Positions 27,001 through 35,317 of a DNA stretch of 64,000 nt are shown piece by piece. This stretch comes from Pontixanthobacter aquaemixtae. GTDB lineage: Bacteria > Pseudomonadota > Alphaproteobacteria > Sphingomonadales > Sphingomonadaceae. A program made the translations under genes and the position numbers. The stretch is taken from contig NZ_WTYX01000001.1 of NCBI RefSeq assembly GCF_009827395.1, positions 832,001-896,000 of the forward strand, given 5' to 3'. The notes beneath the pieces were generated by a model, which was given only the letters and a program-made list of their open reading frames with translations, did not search any database and was not told the DNA's origin. Numbering within the stretch: position 1 is the stretch's first letter; every line of letters starts with the position of its first letter.

Positions 27001-29153
27001 CGACAGGCATAAAAGCCGAAGCCCGCTTTGGTCAGGTTCAGGCGCAAGCATTTGCTGCGGAAATCGACACACGTTTCCGCAAGGACGAAATCCAGGGGCA
27101 GGGCATTTCCGGCCCATACCGCCTCAGCAGCCGTGCGATCATCGCGAATAGCGAGAAAGTCGCGATCGAAACACGCGACCGCCTGCGTTCGGAAGTGATC
27201 GTTGATCGCCGCGAACTGACACGGTTTATTGATTATGACATCGATCTGCTGTCGGGCACGATCACTTTCAGCGAACCAGTGCTGAGCCGCGATTTTGACC
27301 TGAACCCGCAATTCATTGTCGTTGACTATGAAGTTGACGAGCTGACCAGCGGTGAATGGAATGCCGGTGTTCGCGCTGCATGGACCGACAAATCGGGCAA
27401 GATCCGCATCGGTGCGACTGCAATCACCGATAAGGGCGAAGAAGCCCGTACCAATATCGGCGCTGTCGATCTGCGTGCCCGCGTTGGTGAGAACACCGAA
27501 GTTCGCGCTGAAGTCGCGATGAGCCGTAGCGAAGGCAAAACTGCATCGGGTTATCTGGTGGAAGTAGAGCATCGCGCCGGTCCGGTAGACCTCCTTGCCT
27601 ATGTCCGTTCGCTTGATGCCGATTACGGCGTCGGCCAGCAAAGTGGTGCCGAGCGCGGCCGCCGCAAAGTGGGTGTGGATGCACGTTATCAATTCAGCGA
27701 GAACGCCTCCGTCGTCACCAGCTTCTGGCGCGATGACAGCCTGACCGACAGCAACCGCCGCAATGCTGCTCGCGTTACTGCAAACTATCGGACGGGAGAT
27801 ACCGATCTTCAAATCGGCATCGCGCATCTCAATGATCGTCTGGACGACGGAACGAAGAACAAGTCGACTGTTCTCGAAGGCGGGGTCACCCAGCGTCTGT
27901 TCGACAACAAGCTGGAGCTTAGCGCATCCAGTGCGATCGCTCTCGACCAGACCGAATCTATCGACCTGCCAACGCGTCATCGTTTCGCGGCCCGCTATGC
28001 GATCACACCGAATGTGAAGCTGGTTGGCCTGTACGAAATCGCCAATGGCGAGAATATTGACGCGCGCACCGTGCGCGGCGGGCTGGAAGTTACGCCATGG
28101 CAGGGTGGTCGTTTCACCACGACACTCGGTCAGCAGCGGATCGACGAGAACGGCAACCGCAGCTTTGCAGCATTCGGCCTTGCGCAGACGCTGCAGGTGT
28201 CGCCAACGCTGACAGTCGATGCAACGCTTGATGGCAGCCGCACGCTGGGCGGTACCGGCAACGTGTCCGACATTATCAATCCGGCGCAACCGGTATCGAG
28301 CGGAGGACAGCTGGGCCAGGACGGCAGCCTGTTCGAAGACTTTACCGCTGTTACGCTTGGCGCGGCCTATCGTAAGGACCGCTGGAGCGCGACCTTGCGC
28401 GGCGAATATCGCGATGGTGAATTCGCCGATCGCCACGGTGTCACTTTTGGCGCCGTCCGCCAGCTTGGCGAGGGCAGCATCGTCGGTTCGGGCTTTACCT
28501 GGACCGAAGCCACCGGTGAAAACGGCACCAAGACAGAGATTTTTGACGGCGCGATTGCATTTGCTCACCGTCCCGATGCATCCGAAATCGCGATGCTGGG
28601 CAAGCTCGAATTCCGCAGTGACTCGGTAACCGGGGCCATTGCTGGCGAGACCGGTCCGGCTGGCCGTACCGCGCTGACCGTGACCGGCGATGCACAATCG
28701 CGCCGCCTGATCGGTAGCCTTTCGACCAACTGGTCGCCACGCGGCTATGAAGAGCTCGACGAAATCGAGGGTATTGAATATCAGTACCGCCGCAGCGAGC
28801 TGGGCCTGTTTGTCGGCGCGCGCTACAATTTCGACCGCTATGAAGGGTTCGACCTGTCGGGCTTCACCGCGCTGGCTGGCGTTGACGCACGCATCGGAAT
28901 TGGAGAGCGGTTCGAGATCGGTGCAGCCGGTACCGTGCGCGCGAACCTGACTGACAACACCACAAGCTTCGCATTCGGTCCGAATATCGGTTTCGTTCCG
29001 GCTGATGGAATGCTGCTGACCATTGGTTACAACATCGAAGGCTTCCGTGACGAAGACTTCTCTGCATCGCGCAACACCGACAAGGGCATCTATGCCAGCG
29101 CGCGGATCAAGTTCGATGCCGATACATTCGGCTTCCTGGGGCTTGGCCGATGA
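24042..29153 (+). CDS. Giant outer-membrane beta-barrel protein with DUF11, SdrD/CNA-B-like and invasin Ig-like domains
   Basis: A 1703-aa protein starting at GTG 24042. Order of parts: signal peptide (about 1-30); a beta-rich N-terminus (TITNVAQADW) with a Cys pair; a carboxypeptidase-regulatory-like unit near 222-300; a DUF11 domain near 346-470 (VDLTKTASRDRVQPGD); an SdrD_B/CNA-B-like unit near 480-560 (GIPGVRVMLQDGSFAITDADGRYHFEGL) with a Cys pair; a linker; an invasin-like Ig domain near 740-855 (ADGVTRPVVAVRVTDRHGRPVRGG). From about 860 to the end there are some 840 residues of alternating beta strands typical of a large barrel. It is too large for an autotransporter barrel. It is probably the outer-membrane anchor or assembly component of the locus. 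Confidence 0.87.
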   Translation: MRFTSSIRDIAAALLVVLLQLVVLGGVAHAQTITNVAQADWTDPTGPRTTLSNPVDLEVSELPVTITTYQPTPGSGTVITFQPSSCGSQSAQTGGGGSTSAAVLPSDEIRVGQNLYFQVNIPSANVDSGAVDSLEAQIKTSTGDTETIIIYETGPDTGVFVGEIPTIGIPPAVVSGDCRLSLVDGATIDIGITRVGGTDIVISTSVTVLADPFGVVFDSETGEPVTGAIVTLVDATTGLPATVFAEDGTTPWPSTVIAGQPITDGNGNVYPMGPGEYWFPLTALGDYRLEVQPPAPYTAPSEATPEELATLERPGGGQFVINDGSYGGIFSLVDPTPVQIDIPLDRPAIAVDLTKTASRDRVQPGDVVFYTVTARNSDPSRVRRDVTLVDTPSSWLRLRQDSIRLNGAPAPDAVDVTADGRQLTVRVGDLAGGAQARLTYAMVVRADAPPGQAENRVVATDVRGRTSTANAVIDIERDTIAGRMTLIGRITAGTCDIRDPRVGIPGVRVMLQDGSFAITDADGRYHFEGLVPGTHVVQAAENTLPEGGEFIDCYRSSRSAGSTTSRFVIGQGGSLLVADFHAVVPEGSLKPVVEDATAGTPEAGIVEGAADRVGGEAPQAKPVVSQAEKEAIGDVNWLALGDGEDGWLFPDADHNPRVPSIRVAIRHRKGQSAELFVDGEPASKLTFEGIRTASDGHYAVSLWRGVQLEGEKTVLTANIMNSLGGVSKEISRDVYFTSQADKVELVKDQSQLVADGVTRPVVAVRVTDRHGRPVRGGISGEFTVNAPYQSASQIEQQQLLQLTGGSGSTARWTVEGTDGIALIELAPTMISGSVRLDFRFADGEITREQELETWIEPGDVEWTVVGLAEGSIGARTVADNMERAGNFDSDLGDKARVAFYAKGRVLGKYLLTLAYDSAKQPDDQRLLGTLDPNAYYTVFADGSSRRFDAASREKLYVRIETATFYALYGDFQTGFDQTQLARYNRTATGIKAEARFGQVQAQAFAAEIDTRFRKDEIQGQGISGPYRLSSRAIIANSEKVAIETRDRLRSEVIVDRRELTRFIDYDIDLLSGTITFSEPVLSRDFDLNPQFIVVDYEVDELTSGEWNAGVRAAWTDKSGKIRIGATAITDKGEEARTNIGAVDLRARVGENTEVRAEVAMSRSEGKTASGYLVEVEHRAGPVDLLAYVRSLDADYGVGQQSGAERGRRKVGVDARYQFSENASVVTSFWRDDSLTDSNRRNAARVTANYRTGDTDLQIGIAHLNDRLDDGTKNKSTVLEGGVTQRLFDNKLELSASSAIALDQTESIDLPTRHRFAARYAITPNVKLVGLYEIANGENIDARTVRGGLEVTPWQGGRFTTTLGQQRIDENGNRSFAAFGLAQTLQVSPTLTVDATLDGSRTLGGTGNVSDIINPAQPVSSGGQLGQDGSLFEDFTAVTLGAAYRKDRWSATLRGEYRDGEFADRHGVTFGAVRQLGEGSIVGSGFTWTEATGENGTKTEIFDGAIAFAHRPDASEIAMLGKLEFRSDSVTGAIAGETGPAGRTALTVTGDAQSRRLIGSLSTNWSPRGYEELDEIEGIEYQYRRSELGLFVGARYNFDRYEGFDLSGFTALAGVDARIGIGERFEIGAAGTVRANLTDNTTSFAFGPNIGFVPADGMLLTIGYNIEGFRDEDFSASRNTDKGIYASARIKFDADTFGFLGLGR

Positions 29154-31312
29154 GCCAGTTTTCGCAAATGCCGGAGCGCCAAGTTAGCGCCGCGTTAACC
29201 ACGTTCGGATATTCCAAGCTGATGTTTTGGAAACCAAAATTGCTGCTCGCGATTGCGTTGGTGTGCATAGCGTTTGTGTCGCTCTTGAATCCCAAGGATG
29301 CGTTCGCACAAAATGCGACGATCGACTGGGCAGACGCCAACGTGCCGAGCCTGACAGCCGTACCAAACCCGACAACTGTGACGGGTTCGGATGGTACAAC
29401 CGCGACCGTATCCAGAACGGTGCAAACAAGTGGCATCGGTCTGTTTACCTTCACCTATGGTGATTATTTGTCCTACTTTTCCGGGACAGTCGGGACAGCG
29501 GCATCGCCACTGCTGTTTAACTTTGACAACACGCAATATGATCCGAATGACAAGGTCACCTACACCGTTGCGCTAAGCCAATCGGTCAAAAACCTGCAGT
29601 TTCTGATTGCGGATATTGACCAGGGCACATTCCAGGACTCTATCGAAGTCTATTACGACACAGGCAACGGCACTTTTGTAAACGCCGCTACCAACACAGC
29701 TTTCTGGACTGCGAACAGCGCGGTATCGCGCACCAACAATGCAACTGTGAACGGTTGGCGAGGCGTCGCCGGATCGGCTACCGCGGCGACAGACGGGAAC
29801 ATCAATTTCAACTTCGGAAACACCGCGGTCCAACGTATCAGGATCGTCTATTTCAGCTACACCGGAACGGGTGATCCCAGCGGGCAGTTTGCCGCAATGT
29901 CAGACCTTGCTTACACGCAACCCGATGCAGACCTGTCGCTGACCAAAACGGTCAGCAATGCGACGCCGGCCAACGGTACCGCGGTTAGCTATACCCTTAC
30001 TGTAAACAATGCAGCGAGTTCGGTTTTCAACGCAACCGGCGTGCAGGTTCGCGATGTTCTTCCCGCGGGCTTCACTTACGTGAGCGCCTCCGGTGTTGGC
30101 ACGTATAATAGCGGTACCGGAATCTGGGACGTTGGCAGTGTGCCGGTAGGCACAAACCGGTCGATTACGATTAACGGCACGGTCAATGCGACTTCGGGCG
30201 CGACCATTACCAACACGGCAGAGATTATCGCCAGTAACCAACCGGATCGCGATTCCACGGTCAACAATGGCGTTACCACAGAAGATGATTACGCCACCCG
30301 CAGCTTTACCGTTTCGGGTACCAGAGTGGCAGGCACGCCGCCGGTACTAAGTTGCCCGGTCGGTAGCGTTTTGTTTGATTGGGACACGCGTACATGGACC
30401 GCGGGCTCGCTGAACAACACCTATGCCGTCACCGGCATCGGGAATATCAATTACACTGTCAGTTCACCGGGCGTTTTCGTCGATGATCCGGCGTTTGGCG
30501 GTCAGTCGCCATCGCTGAGCAATGCCAATAATGGCGGGACCGGCACAACCGACGTTGCGCTTCACCAATATCTTGATTTTGCGGACCAATCCCAGACGGC
30601 CACGACAGTAATCACGCTGCCAACAGCTGTCCCGGGCGCGCAATTCACGGTCTATGATATCGACTTTGCCAATAACGACTTTGCTGACAAACTCACCGTC
30701 ACCGGTTCGTTCAATGGCGCGACTGTGATCCCGACGCTGACCAACGGTGTTGCAAACTATGTTGTCGGAAACACAGCAATCGGTGATGCCGGTTCCGGCG
30801 GAACATCTGCTGATGGTAATGTCGTAGTGACATTCTCCAGCCCGGTTGACACGATCACGATCGTTTACGGCAACCATACAACCGCGCCGGCTGTTCCCGA
30901 TGGTCAGGCGATTGCTATCGCTGACATCCGGTATTGCAATCCACAGGCAACGCTAAGCGTTACCAAGGTCAGTTCCATCCTGTCCGATCCGGTCAACGCA
31001 ACGACCAATCCCAAGCCCATTCCGGGCGCGCTGGTCCGCTATTGCATTCTGGTGAATAACCCGGGGTCGGCGACAGCAACATCGATTGTCGCGACTGACA
31101 ATATTCCTGCGGATCTCACATTTGTTCCCGGATCGATCCGCAGTGGAACCAGCTGCGGCACGGCAACTACGGTTGAGGATGACAACAATACCGGGGCGGA
31201 TGAAAGCGATCCCTATGGTGCGGCAATTGCAGGTTCGACGCTGACCATGACCGCGGGATCATTGGGCCCGACCGCCAATATGGCGATCACATTCCAGGCT
31301 ACGCTCAACTGA
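29150..31312 (+). CDS. Large exported DUF11-domain protein, last gene of surface locus
   Basis: A 720-aa exported protein. The start at 29150 overlaps the barrel gene stop (ATGA, 4 bp), which implies coupling; a start at 29222 would give a more compact signal peptide (MFWKPKLLLAIALVCIAF...DAFA). The mature protein has two similar jelly-roll-like segments (TYGDYLSYFSG...FNFDNTQYDPNDKVTYTV and HQYLDFADQSQTATTVI) that each describe a long beta sandwich. They are separated by a DUF11 domain near 260-360 (DADLSLTKTVSNATPANG), and a final DUF11 domain is near 601-720 with the YCI...SCG cysteine pair shared with the protein at 22917. No cell-wall anchor or membrane span is visible. Probably a large surface subunit or adhesin. 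Confidence 0.84.
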   Translation: MSQFSQMPERQVSAALTTFGYSKLMFWKPKLLLAIALVCIAFVSLLNPKDAFAQNATIDWADANVPSLTAVPNPTTVTGSDGTTATVSRTVQTSGIGLFTFTYGDYLSYFSGTVGTAASPLLFNFDNTQYDPNDKVTYTVALSQSVKNLQFLIADIDQGTFQDSIEVYYDTGNGTFVNAATNTAFWTANSAVSRTNNATVNGWRGVAGSATAATDGNINFNFGNTAVQRIRIVYFSYTGTGDPSGQFAAMSDLAYTQPDADLSLTKTVSNATPANGTAVSYTLTVNNAASSVFNATGVQVRDVLPAGFTYVSASGVGTYNSGTGIWDVGSVPVGTNRSITINGTVNATSGATITNTAEIIASNQPDRDSTVNNGVTTEDDYATRSFTVSGTRVAGTPPVLSCPVGSVLFDWDTRTWTAGSLNNTYAVTGIGNINYTVSSPGVFVDDPAFGGQSPSLSNANNGGTGTTDVALHQYLDFADQSQTATTVITLPTAVPGAQFTVYDIDFANNDFADKLTVTGSFNGATVIPTLTNGVANYVVGNTAIGDAGSGGTSADGNVVVTFSSPVDTITIVYGNHTTAPAVPDGQAIAIADIRYCNPQATLSVTKVSSILSDPVNATTNPKPIPGALVRYCILVNNPGSATATSIVATDNIPADLTFVPGSIRSGTSCGTATTVEDDNNTGADESDPYGAAIAGSTLTMTAGSLGPTANMAITFQATLN

Positions 31313-31348
31313 TAAAGTTGAAATCCGGCGCGCTGGCGGGCGCGCTGA

Positions 31349-31810
31349 TCAGTAAAGCAATCTATTCTCGCCCGGGATATTGGCCGTCTGGCCGGAAGAA
31401 CGCCGCATCAAATCCTTCAGTTCGGTATGTTTCGGGCGATGCGCGCGTGTGCGCAGCACCTGGTTGACCCGCCATTTCAGGAACTTTGAATCGAAGGGCT
31501 TGCGAATATAGTCCTGCGCACCCTGAAACCGGGCTTGTTCTTCATCGTCAGCGCCGGTCATTCCGGTGAACATGATCACCGGCAGATCGTAGAGCTTGGG
31601 CGAGTTTCGCAGCGTCCTGAGAACGGTCGAACCGGACAGGCCGGGCATGTCCTGATCGAGAAGCATCAAATCCGGGCGGCGCCATTGCAGCAATTCCAGC
31701 GCTTTCTCCCCATTGGTGACCCACCCGCACGCGTGGCCGGCCTCTATCAAGACATTGGCAGCCAGCTCGGCGATTATCTCGTCATCATCGGCGATCAGAA
31801 TATAAGCCAC
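31349..31810 (-). CDS. Single-domain response regulator
   Basis: A 153-aa receiver-domain protein without an output domain. The acidic pair is in IADDDE near the N-terminus, the phospho-acceptor Asp in LMLLDQDMPG, and the conserved Lys in YIRKPF. I start it at GTG 31810 because GGAGGGAGC lies just upstream; a longer frame to 31885 exists but has no ribosome-binding site. A short tail of about 30 residues follows the receiver. Such CheY-like proteins relay phosphate or bind another regulator; no histidine kinase is nearby. It is convergent with the DUF11 locus and divergent from the phosphatase gene. Confidence 0.9.
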   Translation of the reverse strand: MAYILIADDDEIIAELAANVLIEAGHACGWVTNGEKALELLQWRRPDLMLLDQDMPGLSGSTVLRTLRNSPKLYDLPVIMFTGMTGADDEEQARFQGAQDYIRKPFDSKFLKWRVNQVLRTRAHRPKHTELKDLMRRSSGQTANIPGENRLLY

Positions 31811-31948
31811 AATGCTCCCTCCATAGTTTTGCGCTGTCTTTGTAAACGCTGGAAAAGGAGAGCGCGTGAAACCCGCGCTACGCAAGACTACGGATTTGTG
31901 GTCGCTGATGGCTTGTGCTCTGCGGGGTGTGGTGGCAGGTGCCGCAGC

Positions 31949-32725
31949 ATGAATACTGACCGCGTAATTCCGCTATCCGGCATCCACAATTTCCGCGATT
32001 ATGGCGGGTACTCCGTAAAGGGCGGGGGCCGGGTCAAAACCGGACTGCTGTTTCGATCCGGTGAACACGGCAAGGCCACCGATGAGGATCTTGACCGCGT
32101 TGATGCCTTGAACCTTCGCCATGTGATTGACCTGCGCGGCAATAGCGAAAGACGGGCCAATCCCTGCCGGCGCGGCAACAATTTTAATGCCGAGGTGCTG
32201 TTTTTCGACGGAGAAACCGCGGGGCTGGCCCCCCATGTCGAAGCGGCGAGAGAAGCGTTCAATGTGGAATCTGCGCATGCCGCAATGGAGCGGCTTTATG
32301 CGCAATTGCCGACGCGCGATAAGCTCAATTGGATTTTAAAGCGCTATTTCGCGGCCCTTGCCAAGGGGGAGGGGCCAAGCGTCGTCCATTGCCTTGCGGG
32401 CAAAGACCGCACCGGGATGGCGGTCGATCTGCTGCACCATGTCTTGGGCGTTCATCCTGACGATGCAATGGAAGACTATCTGCTGACCAATTCTGCGGGA
32501 AATATGGACGCCCGCGTCGCCGCCGGGGCCACGGCAGTGCGCGCGAAATATGGCGATATTGACGAAGCCACGATCCGCGTCCTGATGGGCGTTGATGCCC
32601 GATATCTGATCGCCGCGCGAGAAGCGGTGATTGCAGAATTCGGCTCCATCGATGCGTTTCTGGAACAGGTGCTGGGCGTGGATGATGCGATGCGCGGCGC
32701 GCTGCGTGCTCATTTGACCGAGTGA
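31949..32725 (+). CDS. Tyrosine-protein phosphatase (Y_phosphatase3 type)
   Basis: A 258-aa dual-specificity/tyrosine phosphatase related to the MptpB-like group. It has the N-terminal NFRDYGGY, DLRGNSERRANPC and the P-loop HCLAGKDRTG with nucleophile Cys148 and Arg154 (C-x5-R). I chose the ATG at 31949, which begins MNTDRVIPLSGIHNFRDYGG; upstream in-frame sequence is antisense to the response regulator. It may dephosphorylate proteins or phosphoinositides. The lipoprotein gene follows after 36 bp. Confidence 0.92.
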   Translation: MNTDRVIPLSGIHNFRDYGGYSVKGGGRVKTGLLFRSGEHGKATDEDLDRVDALNLRHVIDLRGNSERRANPCRRGNNFNAEVLFFDGETAGLAPHVEAAREAFNVESAHAAMERLYAQLPTRDKLNWILKRYFAALAKGEGPSVVHCLAGKDRTGMAVDLLHHVLGVHPDDAMEDYLLTNSAGNMDARVAAGATAVRAKYGDIDEATIRVLMGVDARYLIAAREAVIAEFGSIDAFLEQVLGVDDAMRGALRAHLTE

Positions 32726-32761
32726 ATGGTAAACCGGGGCAAGTTCGAAAAGGATTTCAGA

Positions 32762-33235
32762 ATGCGAAACACAACAAATGCGGCACTTGCGCTTGTATTG
32801 GCGGCCGGAACAATCGCAGCTTGCGCCGAGCCGGTTGATCCGGACCGGGCAGCAAAGCAGGCCGCGGAACTTGCCCAGCTGGAAGAAGCCGCACGCGAGC
32901 CCGAAGCTGATCCTGCCGAAGCGGAGGGCGATGAGGCGGCCGGGGACAGCGAAGCCGCGGATGCGAAACGGCTCGATTGCGAACCGCTTGGCGATAGCGC
33001 GGTCTGGATCGAAACCGGCGAGGACGGCGAGCATACTCTAGTCACGCATATGCAAAGCGAAATGGCGCCAGATGCGGAGCCTGTCGAAATGGCGATCGAG
33101 GCAACCGGTGCGAGCGCCGGGCGAGAAGGGTCACGCTTGACCGACGAAAATGGCGAATATGTCGTTTGGATCATGGATGACGGCACCGCCACGGTGAAAG
33201 CCGGCGAGAACGAAGTGAGCTGCCCCGCGGCCTGA
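32762..33235 (+). CDS. Small acidic lipoprotein of unknown function
   Basis: A 157-aa predicted lipoprotein: signal sequence MRNTTNAALALVLAAGTIAAC with lipobox IAAC. It is followed by an acidic Glu/Ala-rich stretch (about residues 30-70) and a small folded domain (SAVWIETGEDGEHTLVTHMQ..., ending VWIMDDGTATVKAGENEVSCPAA) with two Cys that could form a disulfide. I start at 32762, where AAAGGAT precedes the ATG, rather than at 32726. Probably co-transcribed with the phosphatase; no recognisable family. Confidence 0.82.
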   Translation: MRNTTNAALALVLAAGTIAACAEPVDPDRAAKQAAELAQLEEAAREPEADPAEAEGDEAAGDSEAADAKRLDCEPLGDSAVWIETGEDGEHTLVTHMQSEMAPDAEPVEMAIEATGASAGREGSRLTDENGEYVVWIMDDGTATVKAGENEVSCPAA

Positions 33236-33350
33236 CCCGCCCAATTCGCGCCTTTCCACCGGCATCGGCAGCGGCGGCTTTGACCGCAGCCTTGTCATAG
33301 CTAAGAGCGTGGCCATATCACTTATCTAATTTTCTGATACGGGACGGCTC

Positions 33351-34316
33351 ATGGCTACTCATCATACCAAAATGCTCATCATTGGCTCGGGTCCGGCGGG
33401 ATATTCCGCCGCCATTTACGGCGCGCGCGCAATGCTGGAGCCGATTGTGGTGCAGGGGCTGCAGCCTGGTGGGCAGCTGACGATCACCACCGATGTCGAG
33501 AACTATCCCGGCTTCAAGGATGTCATACAGGGCCCGTGGCTGATGGAACAGATGCAGGCGCAGGCCGAGCATGTCGGCACACGAATGATGTGGGACACCA
33601 TTGTCGAAGTTGATTTGGCCAACGGTTCGCCCTTCCGCGCGATTGGTGACAGCGGCGACGAATATATCGGCGAAACGCTGGTCATCGCGACCGGTGCGCA
33701 AGCAAAATGGCTAGGTGTGCCGGGCGAGCAGGAACTGGGCGGGAAGGGCGTGTCCGCCTGCGCAACCTGCGATGGCTTTTTCTATCGCGGCAAGAAAGTG
33801 GTCGTGATCGGCGGCGGCAATACCGCGGTTGAAGAGGCCTTGTACCTGACCAACCATTCGGACGACGTGACCCTGATCCACCGACGTGACGAATTGCGTT
33901 CGGAAAAGATTCTGCAAGAACGCCTGTTCGCGAGCGACAAGATCACGCCGCTATGGAACAAGACCGTCGAACGGTTTGTTGCGGGCGAAAACGGTGCGCT
34001 CGATCATCTGGAACTGCGCGATACGCAAACGGGTGAGGCCAGCACTTTGCAAGCTGATGGCGCTTTTGTTGCAATCGGCCACGCGCCCGCGACAGAGCTG
34101 TTCACCGGCAAATTGCCGATGGTCGATGGCGGCTATCTGCAAGTGGAGCCGGGCACGCCGAAGACCGAAATCCCCGGCGTGTTCGCGTGCGGCGATGTGA
34201 TGGACCACGTCTATCGGCAGGCAGTGACCGCTGCGGGCACCGGCTGCATGGCTGCGCTCGATGCAGAACGGTTCCTTGCCACGCTGGAACATGCGCAGAA
34301 AGAAGCGGCAGAGTAA
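33351..34316 (+). CDS. trxB: Thioredoxin-disulfide reductase
   Basis: A 321-aa NADPH-dependent flavoenzyme that reduces thioredoxin. It has the FAD motif GSGPAGYSAAIYGARA near the N-terminus, redox-active Cys137 and Cys140 in CATCDGFF, the NADPH motif VIGGGNTAVEEALYL and the C-terminal GVFACGDVMDHVYRQAVTAAG. Length and motif order are normal for the family. A GGGACGG ribosome-binding stretch precedes the ATG. It is a single gene with its own upstream gap and is convergent with the MAPEG genes. Confidence 0.97.
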   Translation: MATHHTKMLIIGSGPAGYSAAIYGARAMLEPIVVQGLQPGGQLTITTDVENYPGFKDVIQGPWLMEQMQAQAEHVGTRMMWDTIVEVDLANGSPFRAIGDSGDEYIGETLVIATGAQAKWLGVPGEQELGGKGVSACATCDGFFYRGKKVVVIGGGNTAVEEALYLTNHSDDVTLIHRRDELRSEKILQERLFASDKITPLWNKTVERFVAGENGALDHLELRDTQTGEASTLQADGAFVAIGHAPATELFTGKLPMVDGGYLQVEPGTPKTEIPGVFACGDVMDHVYRQAVTAAGTGCMAALDAERFLATLEHAQKEAAE

Positions 34317-34329
34317 CCACCGGCAACCC

Positions 34330-34362
34330 GCCTCGTCACATATGCCCGCCTTGTCACATATG
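34330..34362. repeat. 15-bp direct duplication at the 3' end of a MAPEG gene
   Basis: GCCTCGTCACATATG (34330-34344) and GCCTTGTCACATATG (34348-34362) differ at one base and lie 18 bp apart. The second copy contains the end and stop of the MAPEG gene at 34354, so the duplication leaves a second copy of the terminal HM-stop codons in the 3' flank. Confidence 0.8.
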
Positions 34363-34797
34363 AATGTCGAACACCGAAATGGCCGCGTGGAAGATCAGCG
34401 CGATCAAAACCAGGCTCGACAAGGCGAATAGCACGAAGCGGACGAGCACCTTGTTTGCGGTCACTTGCACCAAAGAGTGCATCACCCGCAGGCCGACATA
34501 AATCCATGCCAGAAATGCGTTCATCCCGTCGCCTTGGCCGATGATAGCGAGCACAATAGCCACGGCGTAAAACACCGTCGGCTGTTCGTGCAGATGGTTG
34601 TAATTGTCCGCTTTCCAATTGACCTTGTCGGGCAATTGCGCGCGCAGGCTGGCCCCGGTGGTCCCCACCAGCTTGGCTGCGCTTTCGATGCCCGGCGCCC
34701 GGTTCATCGCCGGAATGCGGGTGATATACATCCATGCCCACATCACCATGGTCCACGCCAGCAACGCGACAATCGGTTTGAGAATTTCAGCTTCCAT
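34354..34797 (-). CDS. MAPEG-family membrane protein (second of a tandem pair)
   Basis: A 147-aa protein with four predicted membrane helices and the MAPEG layout: a hydrophobic first helix, an ADNYNHLHEQPTVFYAV loop and helix, and R-x-x-HSLVQVTANKVLVRF in the last helices. MAPEG proteins are membrane glutathione transferases/isomerases; a bacterial substrate is not known. It lies 3 bp downstream of a closely similar gene, so the pair is probably an operon arisen by duplication. Confidence 0.87.
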   Translation of the reverse strand: MEAEILKPIVALLAWTMVMWAWMYITRIPAMNRAPGIESAAKLVGTTGASLRAQLPDKVNWKADNYNHLHEQPTVFYAVAIVLAIIGQGDGMNAFLAWIYVGLRVMHSLVQVTANKVLVRFVLFALSSLVLIALIFHAAISVFDIHM

Positions 34798-34800
34798 TTT

Positions 34801-35250
34801 TTAAAGTACTCCGGGGTCTGCAAATAGAGTGACGGCAATCGCGCGAATGGCGAGGGCGCTCAGCGCCAGCGTCGCGGCGAGGAATAGCAAAAAGCGTATC
34901 CTCACGACGTTCACCGTCGCCTGATACAGCGAATGCACAATCCGCAGCGCGACATAGATCCAGGCAAGCGTCACATCGACAGCGCCCGCCCCCATCACGG
35001 CGAGGATGACAACCGCGGGATAAAAGATTGTCGGCTGCTCCATAAGGTGCGCGTAATTGTGCGCTTTCCACTGCACCTTGTCGGGAATGACCCCTTCCAG
35101 ATCCTGTCCGCGGCCGCCCGGTTTGGCTTCACCAATGCCGCCACCGCTTACTTTTTTGATCGCGGGTAGGCGGGTGAAAGCCATCCAATAGAGCATGATA
35201 AGTGACCACAGCACCAACACGGCAGCCGGGGCGAGAATTTGAGCCTGCAT
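34801..35250 (-). CDS. MAPEG-family membrane protein (first of a tandem pair)
   Basis: A 149-aa four-helix membrane protein paralogous to the downstream gene. It has the matching loop KAHNYAHLMEQPTIFYPAVV and final helices AWIYVALRIVHSLYQATVNVVRIRF. I start it at ATG 35250, with GGAGG seven bases upstream; the ATG at 35265 contains that site. The N-terminal first helix leads into an SGGGIGEAKPGGRGQD loop that the paralogue lacks. Confidence 0.87.
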   Translation of the reverse strand: MQAQILAPAAVLVLWSLIMLYWMAFTRLPAIKKVSGGGIGEAKPGGRGQDLEGVIPDKVQWKAHNYAHLMEQPTIFYPAVVILAVMGAGAVDVTLAWIYVALRIVHSLYQATVNVVRIRFLLFLAATLALSALAIRAIAVTLFADPGVL

Positions 35251-35317
35251 TACGAACCCTCCCATTTTTTCGGGCAGAGACTGATGCGGGCGCGGTCAAT
35301 TGTCAATTGCAACCCGT

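Noticed and set aside
26592-28697. 701-codon open frame antisense to the large barrel gene
   Set aside because: It lies wholly inside the real gene; long antisense frames arise from GC-rich codon bias, and its product is low-complexity with no motif.
24042-29153. Classical autotransporter reading of the 1703-aa protein
   Set aside because: The putative barrel is about 840 residues and there is no passenger-autochaperone pattern; the N-terminal domains are Ig-like rather than beta-helix.
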